This document shows positions 22,817-33,769 of a DNA stretch of 64,000 bases, one piece after another (positions within the stretch are counted from its first letter, which is position 1; each line of letters opens with the position of its first letter). Location: positions 36,727 through 100,726 of the forward strand of contig JNEN01000836.1 of assembly GCA_000697355.1 (NCBI GenBank). The letters are read 5' to 3'. The DNA is from Syncephalastrum monosporum B8922. Its lineage: Eukaryota; Mucoromycota; Mucoromycetes; Mucorales; Syncephalastraceae. A model generated the notes under the pieces. That model worked only from the letters and a program-made list of their open reading frames with translations. It had not been told where the DNA came from and ran no database searches. A program made the position numbers and the translations under genes.

Positions 22817-23404
22817 CTATCTGAATATCCGATGTGGCGGAGGAGGTGGCGGTGGCGTACTCGACTTGGGACGAAGATGAAACTCGGGCGAAGGGGCATT
22901 AAGACGAGAATGCGGTGCCTGCAGGCGATGCTGCTGTTGCTGCTCAGGGGTCGCGCAGAAAGTGGCGGCCGCGCTGGCGGGGCGAGGGGGAATGATGTCA
23001 TCGATCTGGAGCTTGGTACTGCTATCTTGTTGCTGTTTGACGCGGCGAGTGAGTTCCTGAACTCGATCGCTGGATATCAAGCGGTCAATTCGGGTCTGCA
23101 GCTCCGTATCCAATCTATAATTTTTGCTTGTCCGCCTTGCAGGAATGGCAGCTGGCGGACCCGTGGTGCTGGGTTGCCAAGAAACCGGTCTTTGCTTTAT
23201 CGTGAATGAATGCCGTCCAGCAGCATCACAGCTTGTGGACCTTCCCACATGGGATTCGTCCTCCCGTGATAAAACAGCAGCCGATGGAAGTTGATGATGC
23301 GCCGATCTGCTTCGTCTTGTTGTTGTTGACGTGGTTGGATTGGTGACTATCACGCTAGGCGGCTGCTCACTATCCCATACGGAGGGAAATTCTCGACTGG
23401 ACAT
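22817..23404 (-). CDS. Hypothetical intrinsically disordered protein
   Basis: Single-exon ORF of 195 aa with no family I recognise. It is rich in Ser, Arg, Gln and Pro, with basic patches (TTTRRSRSAHH), a short predicted helix (ELQTRIDRLIS, then VQELTRRVKQQQD), a glutamine run and a C-terminal polyproline run before HRIFR. The start at 23404 follows a T/C-rich leader and a TATTTAAA element near 23,590 on the coding strand, spacing compatible with a real promoter. Codon composition is regular and the opposite strand is less open. The helix plus disordered arms would fit an adaptor, which is a guess. Confidence 0.6.
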   Translation of the reverse strand: MSSREFPSVWDSEQPPSVIVTNPTTSTTTRRSRSAHHQLPSAAVLSREDESHVGRSTSCDAAGRHSFTIKQRPVSWQPSTTGPPAAIPARRTSKNYRLDTELQTRIDRLISSDRVQELTRRVKQQQDSSTKLQIDDIIPPRPASAAATFCATPEQQQQHRLQAPHSRLNAPSPEFHLRPKSSTPPPPPPPHRIFR

Positions 23405-24128
23405 GGTATACTAGCTTAAAGGAAGACAAGAGGAAAAAAAAGACGAAGAAGAGAAGAACTGAAAAGCCAAGACAAGGAGCAAGTGAAAAGTGAAAAAATA
23501 AATAAAAGATAGAAAATAGAAAGTGTCGGTTGCCTCCTTGCTTTTGGACAGGCAGCCGAGCAGTGAGAATGAGCAGACCCCTTTTTAAATACATCAGGCT
23601 GCATCAGTTCAAAATGATTGCCGCCACAGTGTATGTACCACGTTTGTCATGCCCACTCCGCACTTGATCATATTTGGTACGCAGGCAGCCAATTTCAAAT
23701 CTTTTCTGAGCCTCTTCATCAAAAAGTGGCGAAGGCCGTCCAACAAAGGACCCTTTTTCGCACCGGCACAGCCCCACTGGAAACTTTAATTAACAAAAGG
23801 TACTAAACTTCTTTTTCATATTTTCATTTGCTTAAAGTAATAATAGCTCAAACGTATCAGGTCCATATGGTGTACGTTCTGTATATCAGCACATGAACCG
23901 GTGTTATTGAGCAACGATACAATCATTTTTAGAGGATGGACGGGAGTGTTTGTGTGCGCGTGATACAACCCAAACGCACGCTGGTAGGTGTGATTTTCTG
24001 ATTTGGGTTGCTATGATTTAAGGTGTGGCTTGTTTGACATTTTTGCAAATTCAGGCAAAGAAAAAAAAAAGAGAGGCAGCGTCTGTGCTTTACACATTCC
24101 CCTTTCGCTGTACATACCATATCCTAAT
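23405..24128. other. Divergent intergenic region
   Basis: About 720 bp between two divergent genes. It holds a T/C-rich leader (coding sense minus) near 23,420-23,530, a TATA-like TTTAAATA near 23,590, and AT-rich sequence. No other feature seen. Confidence 0.5.
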
Positions 24129-25574
24129 ATGCCTTGCCCAGAGCCGATCGCTGCACAGGTTTGTTCTATCTATCCAAAGGTATGACTGTACTCATTGTCG
24201 GGCTAGATTGCCAAAGCTGTGCACGCCTTGAAAGACTACAATGAGAAGAAAGGATCAGAGAGCAACGATCTCCTTGACGACGCTCCCGTGGTCACTCTCC
24301 AAGTCAGCTTCAAACGAGAGGAATCGCGCCCCAAGGACAAGAAATTTGTCTACAACCACGTCATGTACGTCTCGAGACGAAAACACGACTCTGCTCAACC
24401 GTACTGATTCAAAAACGATAGTCCTTTAGAACACTCGATCTACAAGGACACGAGCGATCTCGGTCTCATCGTCAAGGAGAACCATGAAGAGGTCTTGAAG
24501 AGCATCAAGAAGAACGGCCCCGAGATGTTCCACCAGGTTGTTGATATGGACGTCCTGAAAACCCAATACAAGACGTACGAATCGCGCCGACAACTCGCTG
24601 CCAGCTGCGATGCTTTCTATTTCGATAAGCGTCTGCAGACTCGTATTCCCCAGGTCCTTGGCAAGAGCGTCCTTCAGTCCAGGTAATGATAATGGAAAGC
24701 GCATACATGTATTGGTACTGATCTTTGCATACGTCATGTAGAGCTGTGATCCCCATCACTGTTCCCTCGTCTGAGGCTGCCCTCAAGCTCGCCCTTGAAA
24801 AGGCCGCCCGCACCACCACAATGTCAGCAGCGAACCGCTACAGGTATGTTTTGAGAGTAACATATTGTTGAAGATTGAAGAGGTTACTTATTTGCCTTTT
24901 CCAGATCGTGCAAGATTGGTCATATGGATATGGAGGAGAAGGAGCTGGCTGCCAATGGCGCGTCCGCTGTATCATATATGCATAAGAAACTCAACTTTGA
25001 CAACGTGCAAGAGATTGCACTCCTGATGAAGGGTGCCCCGCCGTTGCCTGTCTACTCGTCTGCACCCTACTTCGAGCCCAAGACTGAAGAGAAGGAAGAC
25101 GAGAAGAAGGAAAAGGAGGAGGAGAAAGAAGAGAAGAAGCCTGCTGCCAAGGCAACCAAGGTAACCAAGGCAACCAAGGCCAATGGCAAGAAGAGCACGG
25201 TCGCCACGGCTGCCAAGGCTGCTATTGCCGAAAAGGAAAACGAGAAGGCCAAGACGGCGCCCAAGAAGGCATCCGCTCCTGCTGCAAAGAAGGCACCTGC
25301 AAAGAAGGCTGCTGAAAAGGAAGCTGCCCCTGCCAAGAAGGCTCCTGCTAAGAAGGCCCCTGCTAAGAAGACGACCGAGAAGAAGGAGGAAGAGCCCAAG
25401 AAGGCAGAGCCCAAGAAGAAGGCGACGACGCAGGCCGACAAGAAGCTGACCGAGAAGCCCAAGAAGACGGGTGCGGCTGCGGCCCAGCCTGCAGGTGGAA
25501 AGCCTAAGGCCGGTGGTGTCAAGAAGGCGCCGGCCAAGAAGGCACCAGCCAAGAAGGCAGCTGGCAAGGCCTAA
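24129..25574 (+). CDS. Ribosomal L1-domain protein (RSL1D1/Cic1/Utp30-like) with H1-like Lys/Ala tail
   Basis: Likely nucleolar ribosome-biogenesis factor. Exons 24129-24158, 24207-24364, 24422-24682, 24742-24843 and 24905-25574 give 406 aa. The L1 fold covers about residues 10-230: VTLQVSFKRE, NHVIPLEHSIY (across an intron), LGLIVKEN, CDAFYFDKRL, IPQVLGK, CKIGHMDME and NVQEIALLMKGAPPLPVY, typical of this eukaryotic subfamily rather than of L10a itself. From about residue 240 the protein becomes a lysine/alanine/proline repeat region like the tail of histone H1, expected to bind RNA or DNA non-specifically. All introns have consensus sites. Confidence 0.9.
25270..25570 (+). repeat. In-frame Lys/Ala/Pro-codon repeats in the L1-domain gene
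   Basis: Repeated units based on AAGAAGGC(T/C)-type codons encode KKAPAKKA-like blocks at least eight times. Reverse-strand open frames across this stretch are shadows of the bias. Confidence 0.8.
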
Positions 25575-25866
25575 GGAGCCTCGCTCTGATATCACCGTTT
25601 TCTTCATTTGCATCCAAACCACCATCCCACATCACTTCCCTTTCAATCTCTCTACCTCTGTCTTTACTTTGCAATTGTCTTTTTTTCTCTATGTTTTCGC
25701 ATCCATTCTACTCTCTAGGAAAAATAAAAAGGAAGATGTCTCGATCGGGCATGCCACTACGTAGGGACTCAAAGATTATTGTTTGTGACTGATTTTGAAG
25801 GAAGGGGCGGGGCAGATTTCCGCATTTTGTTTTCCTGTGGCCTGCCCTTTCTGACACTAACTCATA

Positions 25867-26328
25867 ATGATCGGCTTGAAGGGTACCCTCAATGTCATTG
25901 ACAACTCGGGCGCTATTATTGCCGAGTGCATCCGCGTCATGAACGGTGGCCGCTTTGCCAGAGCTGGTACGTTTCCTTACGATACGACTGAAAGTACATA
26001 AAACGGGTGATACTGATGTGGCCAATGTTTGACAGGCGACGAGATTGTGTGCGTTGTGAAGCGAGCACGGCCGATTAACCCGAACCTGACGGGTCAGGCT
26101 GCGACGCAAAAGGTGCAGAAGGGTGATGTGCGCCATGCCCTTGTGGTGCGTGCTCGCAAGGAGACGCCACGACCGGACGGACGCTATATTCGATTCGACG
26201 ACAACGCCTGTGTCCTGCTCAACAACAAAAAGGAACCCCTCGGCACTCGTATTCTTGGTGTTGTCTCAGCTGAGCTGCGCGCAAAGAACTGGATGAAGGT
26301 TGCCTCCCTCGCTCCCAGAATTGTATAG
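25867..26328 (+). CDS. Mitochondrial large-subunit ribosomal protein uL14m
   Basis: Bacterial-type L14 of the mitochondrial ribosome. Exons 25867-25966 and 26036-26328 give 130 aa. Conserved segments: [69 protein letters not shown] and [11 protein letters not shown]. It lacks a long cleavable presequence, as is common for this protein. The single intron (69 nt) uses GTACGT and CAG. It converges on the membrane glycoprotein gene, with 74 nt between stop codons. Confidence 0.96.
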
Positions 26329-26402
26329 ATAGACAGATAGTTTTACACTTTTCTTTTGCATGTTACATATTATTACCGCCACCATCCCGCCTTCCTCTCT
26401 CG

Positions 26403-28155
26403 TTATTTGGGTTGAATGATGCTACTATGATGGCTGCTATTGGATCGACTTCGGGCTCGTCGGACGCTGCTGCTGTCACCCACTGTCTCGTCTTGCTGTG
26501 GCTGGCCCTGCAGCTCCTGCTGTGGCTCAAATTGGATCGAGCTGAGCAGATGTGCTCGTTTGCCGACCTTCTTCATCAACGTGCCCTCCGCCGCAAGCTC
26601 TTTTTTGAGGAGCTCCTCGCTCAGCGTACGTCTACGCTGCTCGCTGTCATCCTCGAGCTGCGTCTGCTCCTGCCGCTGCCAATCCGGCTGTCGCATCTGC
26701 TGCCGGAAACTGTCTGCGAGCATGAGGGCGTCGTTCGACGTGAGCGGGGGTCCTTCCGATCGGCTCGAGATATTGCTTGTCGACTGCGGTCGCAAATACA
26801 TGGTCGAGCTGTCGGGAACTACGAGACTTGAGGATGCCATGTATTGAGAAAACGTTGGCGGGTTGATACTGCCGCTATGACGAGGTGGTGGCCCGCGCAG
26901 GTCCTGCTTGGGTGTGTCTATAGCAATCGACGGCACATCCGAGTCGGCCATACCGCCATCTTTTTCATCATACACAAGCTGCTTGCGGCGTTGCACTTGG
27001 CGCAGCAGACACAGGAGGACTGCCAGTGCGATGCTGGCAGCAATACTCGCAATAGCAATCAGGGCAATCGCCCAAGGACGCAGACCATGGCTATCAGTGT
27101 CATCTGTGACCTCCATACCATGCTGATCTGTCTGCGAATTAGACTCAGTGGCGTGTGTATCACTGGCTTTTTCTACCGGCAAATAAATGTAAGTGACCAA
27201 GTGAATAAACATCCTTAGACGCACCAACAAAGAAAGAAATTGGGCTTGGATAAGCCGAATGGCGATTCTGAAGCTCGGTGCTAGGGTCCACGTTCGAGGG
27301 CAGAAGGTAGATAAGAGCACTGTTGTTGGTTTGTCGGGTTGTGGAAGGGAACCAAGAGTCATCGACTTGAACGACGTAGTCACCCTGGCTTGGGTTCACA
27401 TTGGACCAATTCTTAATGAGAGTGTTGTGGTAGTTTTCCACGTAATATAGATATATGTTCACGGCGGACTAGCGACGGGACTGAGTTACACACTTTCATT
27501 CTTTTGTTATCACTTACCGCTTGTACGTAGGAAGGATAGCTGTACAACATGAGTACAAGTCAGCACGGTTGAGTTCCCTGCATACGGAGTCAAACTTGCC
27601 TTGGATTCCATTGTATTTGATGCCAGGAGCCGTTTTCCCAGCTCTGACTCGGTTCAGGCGAGCAGATGGTATCTGTGTTGCCACGATCGCCGCAGCGAGC
27701 ATTCACGTTGTTAGGGTCAGGGCTGGGGCTAGGGTCCGTGTTATTCATGCTATTTGTTAACGGGATGGCGTCGTCAGCAACATATTTGGAAGCAGAGGAG
27801 GGCTGAGTCGAAGACGAGGCAGCGCTGGCAGATTCATTGGACGAGTACGATTGGCTGGGCGATTGACTGCCATAGTATGTTGAAGCGTGCGCGTTATTGC
27901 TCGTCAAAGTTAAGCTCTGGTTCTCGGTTGTTGTGTCTGTTCATGTCCGGGGGTAATCCAACGTCAGTCCTGAACGCCACCGACCTACTTTTGATCTTTT
28001 GGTTACATACCTTGCTGTTGCGCATCGTCGCGTAGTGATAAAGTTGCTGCTGAGCTCTGACTGGCCCAAAGAAGGATGAGGAGTATGACACATAGTATCG
28101 AGTAGGTGTGCGTGGAGCGAGTAGTAGTAGTAAAAGCAGTAGTATTGGAGTACAT
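26403..28155 (-). CDS. Secreted-type I membrane glycoprotein with cytoplasmic Ser/Gln-rich tail
   Basis: Start ATG at 28155, followed by a clear signal peptide (hydrophobic core YSILCVILLILLWA, small residues before ATLSL). The ectodomain has a long Ser/Thr/Asn-rich segment, likely glycosylated. After it comes a compact domain with CGDRGNTDTIC, SWENGSWHQIQWNPSYPS, VNIYLYYVENYHN and VVQVDDSWFP, which resembles fungal cell-surface domains with a GxWxIxW strand. A single membrane helix (PWAIALIAIASIAASIALAV) is followed by basic residues (LRQVQRRKQ) and a cytoplasmic tail with Gln/Glu-rich helices. A stress-sensor role is plausible but unproven. One of its introns, at about 27548-27608, has a GC donor, the only reading that keeps the frame open. 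Stop TAA at 26403-26405. Confidence 0.8.
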
Positions 28156-29034
28156 ATAGAAGAAGTAAGATGAAATTAGATGGACAAGAAGGTTGGCAGA
28201 TAGAGAACAAGTTCAAACGACTAGCAGATAGGGCTGGTTTTATTCAAATGGGGGAAAGGAGGGTAGACGAATTAGGAGGCCTAGTTTGCACAACAGCGAA
28301 ATGCAGTAATGAATTGCATCCAATGTCCTCCACTTCATTTGGTGCCGAAAGGGGGGATATTCATTTTTTACCTATCGCCTCAACATAAATTTTCACAATT
28401 AGAAGACCAAACTCTCTCTCCCACCCGTTGTTATGCCATGAGCGCGTACGTTGCTTTGATTGCTTCGGTGACTGTAGAGTCGTTAGGCAGAAGGAGGATG
28501 ATATCTCTTCTTCACAGTGCAGACGATCCCTGGAAATCAAGGGGATAAGGGGTGAAAGATAAAAAGTCTAAACTCCTCCCTCTTAAACTACGAGTGATGG
28601 TGAAACAGCCGTTAACCAGTTGCGACTATTTTTACTTGGGTGCATGGATGCAAAGTACTATGGTTCTACGTATAGATCAAACCACATAACGCGAATTAAA
28701 TATAGATTCACATGTTCCAGCCGGCATATGCGTGTGCGCGCTGGTCTTTATTGGATGCGTATACCTGTCGAGCTATCTCAGCACAGACATCAGAGCTGTA
28801 AATTAGTATCACTCATGATATGAAGGAAAAGTGAAAGGTGTATGCGTGTACATGTGTCATATGATATGCATTTCAAAATGAGAAAGAGATGACGACTTCT
28901 GCAAACGAGAGCCCTGCAAACAACAAAATTGTTGGAAATGCGTGACTGAGAATCATACGAACAGACCGACCACATTCAATACTACAACTTCTTATTCTCC
29001 CTTCTCTCTTTTAGCCCACTCATTTATCCTCACC
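28156..29034. other. Divergent intergenic region
   Basis: About 880 bp between the membrane glycoprotein gene (minus) and the MICOS gene (plus). AT-rich, no coding exon or RNA gene seen. It should hold both promoters. Confidence 0.5.
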
Positions 29035-30170
29035 ATGTTCTCTTCCATCGCGAAAAGATCGGCAAGTGAACCATAACAATCACACTAAATACAAGGTCGT
29101 CAGTTCGATTAACCTATAAACCTATAAACCTATATAAAATATAACAGCTGGCGACGGCTGCATTCGGCGCTGCAGGGGTCACGGCCGCTACCACCCTCTC
29201 TCAACCGACCGTCTACGCTGACGAGAAAAAGAAGTCCAAGGTAACAACAACACAGTGGTGATTGGATTGAAAGCCTGACACGAGCACGTACATTTTGAAG
29301 TTGAGCATCTACGATGAGCCGCAACCCGAAGTTGTCATTGTTGAATCGCCTACGAAACTCGAGGAGCACGTCGCCTACGCGCAAAAGTATGCCAACGAGC
29401 GAGTCGAGGAGGGAAAGGTCGGTTGATAGTATATCTGTCATATGTTAAATATGCTGACGCTGTCTTTCATGGATAGACACATGTCAATTCTCTTCGTGAT
29501 CAGTGGCAAAAATTCGAGCAGGACGTGAAGAGTAAGTATTTTTTTTTATTCATTCTAAAAGCCAAAGCGGCACTTACTGAGTTGCTTGTAGACACTGTTC
29601 AACAGACGGTAGACAAGGATGAGGACATTCTCCCCAACGGATTGTATGTCGGTGTGGCTGCTCTGGCCGGTACCATTATTGCCCGTAACCGTACGTGTAT
29701 ATCAAATATGACAATACCACGCGACCTCACAAAGCACACTAGGCAACATCATTATCCGATTCGCGACCTCGACTGCACTGGCCGTCGCCACCTCCTACTA
29801 CCTGCTTCCCAAGACGACGCACAACGTTGCTGTTCAGTACGAAAAGTTCGAAAGCCAATACCCTCAACTCCAAGCCGCCCACAAGTCTGTCAACGACTCT
29901 GTTGCTGACGTCCGCAAGCAGATCGACGACGCCGTTGCTCAGTTCCAAGGCGCAGTCGACGAAAACAAAGCCAAGCTCTTGAGCCAGTTCCAAGCCAAAG
30001 ATGGCGAGACTGCCCAAGACAAGTTTGAAAGCGTGAAGAAGAACGTCGAGAGCATGTACTCTACTCGGTCCAACGTAAGTAGGCATATGTTACTATACAA
30101 ACATCACGCTCATACTTCATCTCTCTACGTTTAGCCCGGCGTGGAGGAGACCCTGAAAAAGAACAACTAG
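29035..30170 (+). CDS. MICOS complex subunit MIC26/MIC27 (apolipoprotein O family)
   Basis: Mitochondrial inner-membrane protein shaping cristae junctions. Exons 29035-29061, 29148-29240, 29301-29417, 29477-29531, 29592-29690, 29743-30074 and 30135-30170 give 252 aa. The N-terminus MFSSIAKRSLATAAFGAAG looks like a matrix presequence. LSIYDEPQPEVV is the family's conserved motif, and two Gly/Ala-rich membrane segments follow (GLYVGVAALAGTIIARNRN and ATSTALAVATSYYLL). The C-terminal part is helical and coiled. Intron 1 begins GCAAGT rather than GT. A GT donor four bases downstream would shift the frame, so a GC-AG intron is the best reading. Confidence 0.9.
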
Positions 30171-30307
30171 ACAGTTTTTGCCTATTTTTTTTCTCTTTTT
30201 CTTTTTATAGATCATTAAAAAGAAGTAAAACACGCAAACACGAACGACATCTACAACTATGCACATACGAAGAGGGGAAACGGAAAGCTTTTTGGGGAGG
30301 ACGTGGT

Positions 30308-31356
30308 TTAACCCGGAGGCAACTGGCTGGCGTCGACGCTCTCGCTTTCCTCTTCCTCGTCTTCACCCTCACCTGGCGCATCCTGAACAGGCGAACGCGG
30401 CAAGGCCATGACACCTAGTAATGGCAAATCAATGCACGCGTCAGTCTTTAAGTCCAAAACGAAAAAGCAAGGGTTCGAATATTACCCGTTCGGGAAGCTT
30501 CCAAAATGCCAAAGGGACGGCAAAGCTTGATGAAGGAAGTGATACGGCCAGGCTTGGCGCAGAGTTCGATGATCACCGAGTCCGAGGAGACATCGAGCAA
30601 ACGACCTTCAAACAGGCGGGTCAGCTCAGTGAGTGCACGGAGGGGGGCGGAAGTCTCCCGGAGCTTTTGCGATGCCCAGGCAACGTTGTGCTAGCAACAG
30701 TGTCGTTGGTCAGCGTCTCGCCTCAGTCTTATGGTCCTAGGCTCTATGCTTTACTCTACCTCAGGCACATCCTCCTCGTCCTCAGCATCGACAGTTTGGG
30801 CCTCGGGTCCAAGAATGGAGACGCGGAGCAGGAGCAACTCACGTTCAACGAGCTTCGTGTTGCTGTAGTCCAAAACAGCCCACATGGGTACCTGTATGAC
30901 CCAGATCAGTGTCCTTGTCCTTCTCCAATTCTTTTTGTTGATACGTACCACATCCTCCAGCTGGCGTTTTGCCTGCTCAATCTGACGGCCTTCACCGTTC
31001 AGCACAACGGTCATACGAGAGAGACCAGGCAGTTCTGTGTGGGCTGCCACAAGGGACTCAATGTTGAAGCCGCGGGATTGCAAGATGCCCGAGACGCGGC
31101 TAATCACACCAGGCTCATTGTGGGCGAGGCAGCTCAAGATATGACGACCGCCGTTGTGTGTAGGCTGAGGCTGGGGCGTATTATGAAGGATGTTAGTAAC
31201 CGCCTCTTCAACAGAGGGAGTGGGGTTGACGGGCAAGAATCCGCCCCGGCGGGCCACTAGAGCCGAGACGTGTAACATGCGATAGGCAGGAGCAGAGCGG
31301 ACAGCGGCACTCGTCAATGGACGGCCCAGGCGAGCTGCCAAGGATTTGACAAGCAT
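30308..31356 (-). CDS. ILV6: Acetolactate synthase small (regulatory) subunit, mitochondrial
   Basis: Regulatory subunit of acetohydroxyacid synthase, the first common step of branched-chain amino-acid synthesis, in mitochondria; it confers valine feedback. ATG at 31356 starts a presequence-like MLVKSLAARLGRPLTSAAVR. The ACT domain is clear (ILSCLAHNEPGVISRVSGIL, SRGFNIESLVAAHTELPGLS, MTVVLNGEGRQIEQAKRQLE). Later exons give VPMWAVLDYSNTKLVEREL and the second conserved region (ALTELTRLFEGRLLDVSSDS, RPFGILEASRTG). Stop TAA at 30308-30310. The stretch upstream of 31356, although in frame with an ATG at 31434, looks like leader sequence. Confidence 0.93.
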
Positions 31357-32632
31357 GGTGAAGAAGTGAGGTGCAAAAGGAGAGCGGGGAGGTGTTAAAG
31401 AAGATCGATCTTTCGGCGCGTGGGGCCCACACAATCTGAATCATGACAGACACGCATTCTTATTGGAGCTGGGCGGATCTCGCTGTCAAAATGGTCCAAT
31501 GACGAATTACTTATTATAGATGGCTGGCATTTCGTGTCAAGCACTACGTTTCTCCGCATACGTCCTGTCAAAAACCATGCATCTGCTATCACAGGATGCC
31601 TCAAAGTGATAAGCACCTTTCTTACCAATACCGCTATAATCTCAAATATTTTTTTTAGCTGTATAGCTATCGAGATACACTTTATAATTAAACGTGGTAG
31701 CCCTGGTTACTGTGTACCTCGGAACACCTAATCATCAAAAATAGTTATCATTGATACACCTGGGATGGTATCTGACACCAAGCAAAGAGACGAACTAACC
31801 GCAAGCGAGCAACTTGATAGAGATAAAATGGAGCGAGCATGTAGAAATATAAAGCTATAGTAGCCATATGTTCAAGAAAATGCCTGATCCTAGTGCCTTA
31901 AGTACAGTTAAACTGGATGATCATCTGTATTTGACGCTGTTACAGAAAATGCGACACTCGATCTTGGTCAAAGGGTGATACAGTAGAATAATGCTCACCC
32001 GACTCGAACAAGAAAGATATAGAATATACAAGAATGATAAACAGCAGTGATCATAGCTCACTTAATAGGACAAGTGCACTCTTAGAATGCATTCTTTTGA
32101 TTTCACTTCATATCATACTTCTCTTACACCTGGATCGCTTGTACGACTGCCTACATCGATTGTACAGACTTCCCCGCTTATCAGAAAAGGGCATATATAA
32201 TCATAGAAGTCTTGCTAGCCCCCCTCCTCCATTTGCCTTTGATTATAATGCTACCTGCCGTGAGACTTAAATATCTAAAGGCTGTTTGGGACACAAAAAA
32301 TGGGACGCCCATGGCATCGACCACTCAGTCAATTCGCCTATCCAGACGCCCTGTGATTTAAAGGGGTCTGGTGCTATCCTTTCCAATATATAACCCAGAT
32401 TGCACGGCAGCCCCGAAATAAGCATTTGTATATGCAATGCCTTTTCACCGCTGGATGTTTCTCGTCTTGTTCTCCTGTCTAAATGTCGCACACATGAACT
32501 TGTGCCATGAGTCATCGGACGAACAATGGAAGAATAGAATATAGTACAGTCGTCATTAATTCTACAGAGTACGTAACAATTGCGAAACTAGAAAAAGATA
32601 AGGGTGGGGAAGCTACTTCGGTTGATTTACCT
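31357..32632. other. Intergenic region, AT-rich
   Basis: About 1.28 kb between ILV6 (promoter side) and the 3' end of the TANGO2 gene. No supported ORF, RNA gene or transposon motif. Scattered TATATA-like stretches only. Confidence 0.5.
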
Positions 32633-33678
32633 TTAGGTGTGAGTGGAGGAGAGGTCAATATCAAAATGGAACGTTCGGCCTTCGCCTTTGGTATATGTCA
32701 ACGGCGTAAATCTTTCGGGCGACTCGGATGTACGGAAGCGATCGCGTTCAACAAAAGTGACGTGACCATCATGACCGACAAGGACGACAGTGCTGGTCCG
32801 CGTTGCATACGGTCCGGTGTAAAGGGTAAACTTGGGCAAGCAGATGCGTTCTTTTGATTCTTCCAGTATCTTCTCGACATCAGTTGTGTCGGTAAACTCA
32901 CTCGTAAGACTTGGCATGTGTGTATGTCAGTCTCGATATATACCATATAGACAGGAGATGAGGCGGCATAATATTTACCCAAGCATCGCAAACAGATCTT
33001 CGACAAGGTCCTCTTCTGTGCCATTACGCTCTTGGTGGTCATGCAATATTTTGTCCAAAAGTGACTTGCCGCGCGTCACCTTCTCCCAAGGTTTGGTGAG
33101 CACCGTATTTGAAAGACCTTTACAACGTGAGAACGTAACCCTAACTAAATTAGAAAAAAGAAGAGGTTTACCATAGATCTGGCCTTTGTCAAGCTTCGTG
33201 ATGGGTGTATCATCCCGATTACAGTAATAGTAGCCGTCGCCCTGGGGATCACTGAGGTCAATGCACAGCAAGCTAAAGCCGCCGAAATGCTGGCTTTCCG
33301 GTTCAAGGCGTTCCATGTAGTCTTTGGGAGAAACGGTGTTGTCCAGGAGAAAATCACGGACGAGGATACCACGTGAACGTCGACCGAGATACTTCTGTTC
33401 TCTGTAGTTGGTGAGCGCGGAAAAACGCCCTGACCGTGTTATGCCAAGCCAGGTGCCGTTGTGGCCGGGTGTCGCTGATTCTTCGAGATCGGTGCCAGCC
33501 AAGACTTCGGGTGCTTCCGGCCAAAAGTGGGCAGGCGCGGTGGGTCGATCCAAGAATTCGTCTCGATTGCCGGCAAAGACACTTGTACGGTGGATAAGGA
33601 CTCGAGTAGAGCAAGCATAAACAAGACTTACAAACGATACCGCGGGTGGTCGTTGACTTTCCAAAAGAGAATGCACAT
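32633..33678 (-). CDS. TANGO2 family (NRDE-domain) protein
   Basis: Homologue of the Ntn-hydrolase-like TANGO2 family, linked in other organisms to Golgi organisation, mitochondria and haem handling; the exact activity is unsettled. Translation starts at ATG 33678, giving MCILFWKVNDHPRYRFV across an intron, with the conserved Cys2. AGNRDEFLDRPTAPAHFW is the signature. GHNGTWLGITRSGRFSALTN and SRGILVRDFLL are also typical, and the C-terminal exons end with a conserved Val-Gly-His strand (VVLVGHDGHVTFVERDRF). An in-frame upstream ATG at 33727 would lose MC and bypass the intron, so it was rejected. Only 91 bp separate its start codon from the stop of the BAR gene upstream. Confidence 0.92.
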
Positions 33679-33769
33679 TAAAGAAACGAAGAAAGGCCGA
33701 GGGCAGTTTCTCACAATTGGATTGCAATGTAATGCGGAAAACGGGGGAAAAGACCGACGCTCTGCGGTG

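Noticed and set aside
24972..25625. Long minus-strand frames with Leu/Arg or Ala/Phe repeats
   Set aside because: Reverse reading of the Lys/Ala/Pro repeat tail of the L1-domain gene.
30465..30490. GGTTCGAAT motif resembling a tRNA T-loop
   Set aside because: It lies in an intron of ILV6 and no cloverleaf can be drawn.
33679..33727. Upstream ATG at 33727 as the start of the TANGO2 gene
   Set aside because: It would read through an intron and remove the conserved Met-Cys N-terminus.
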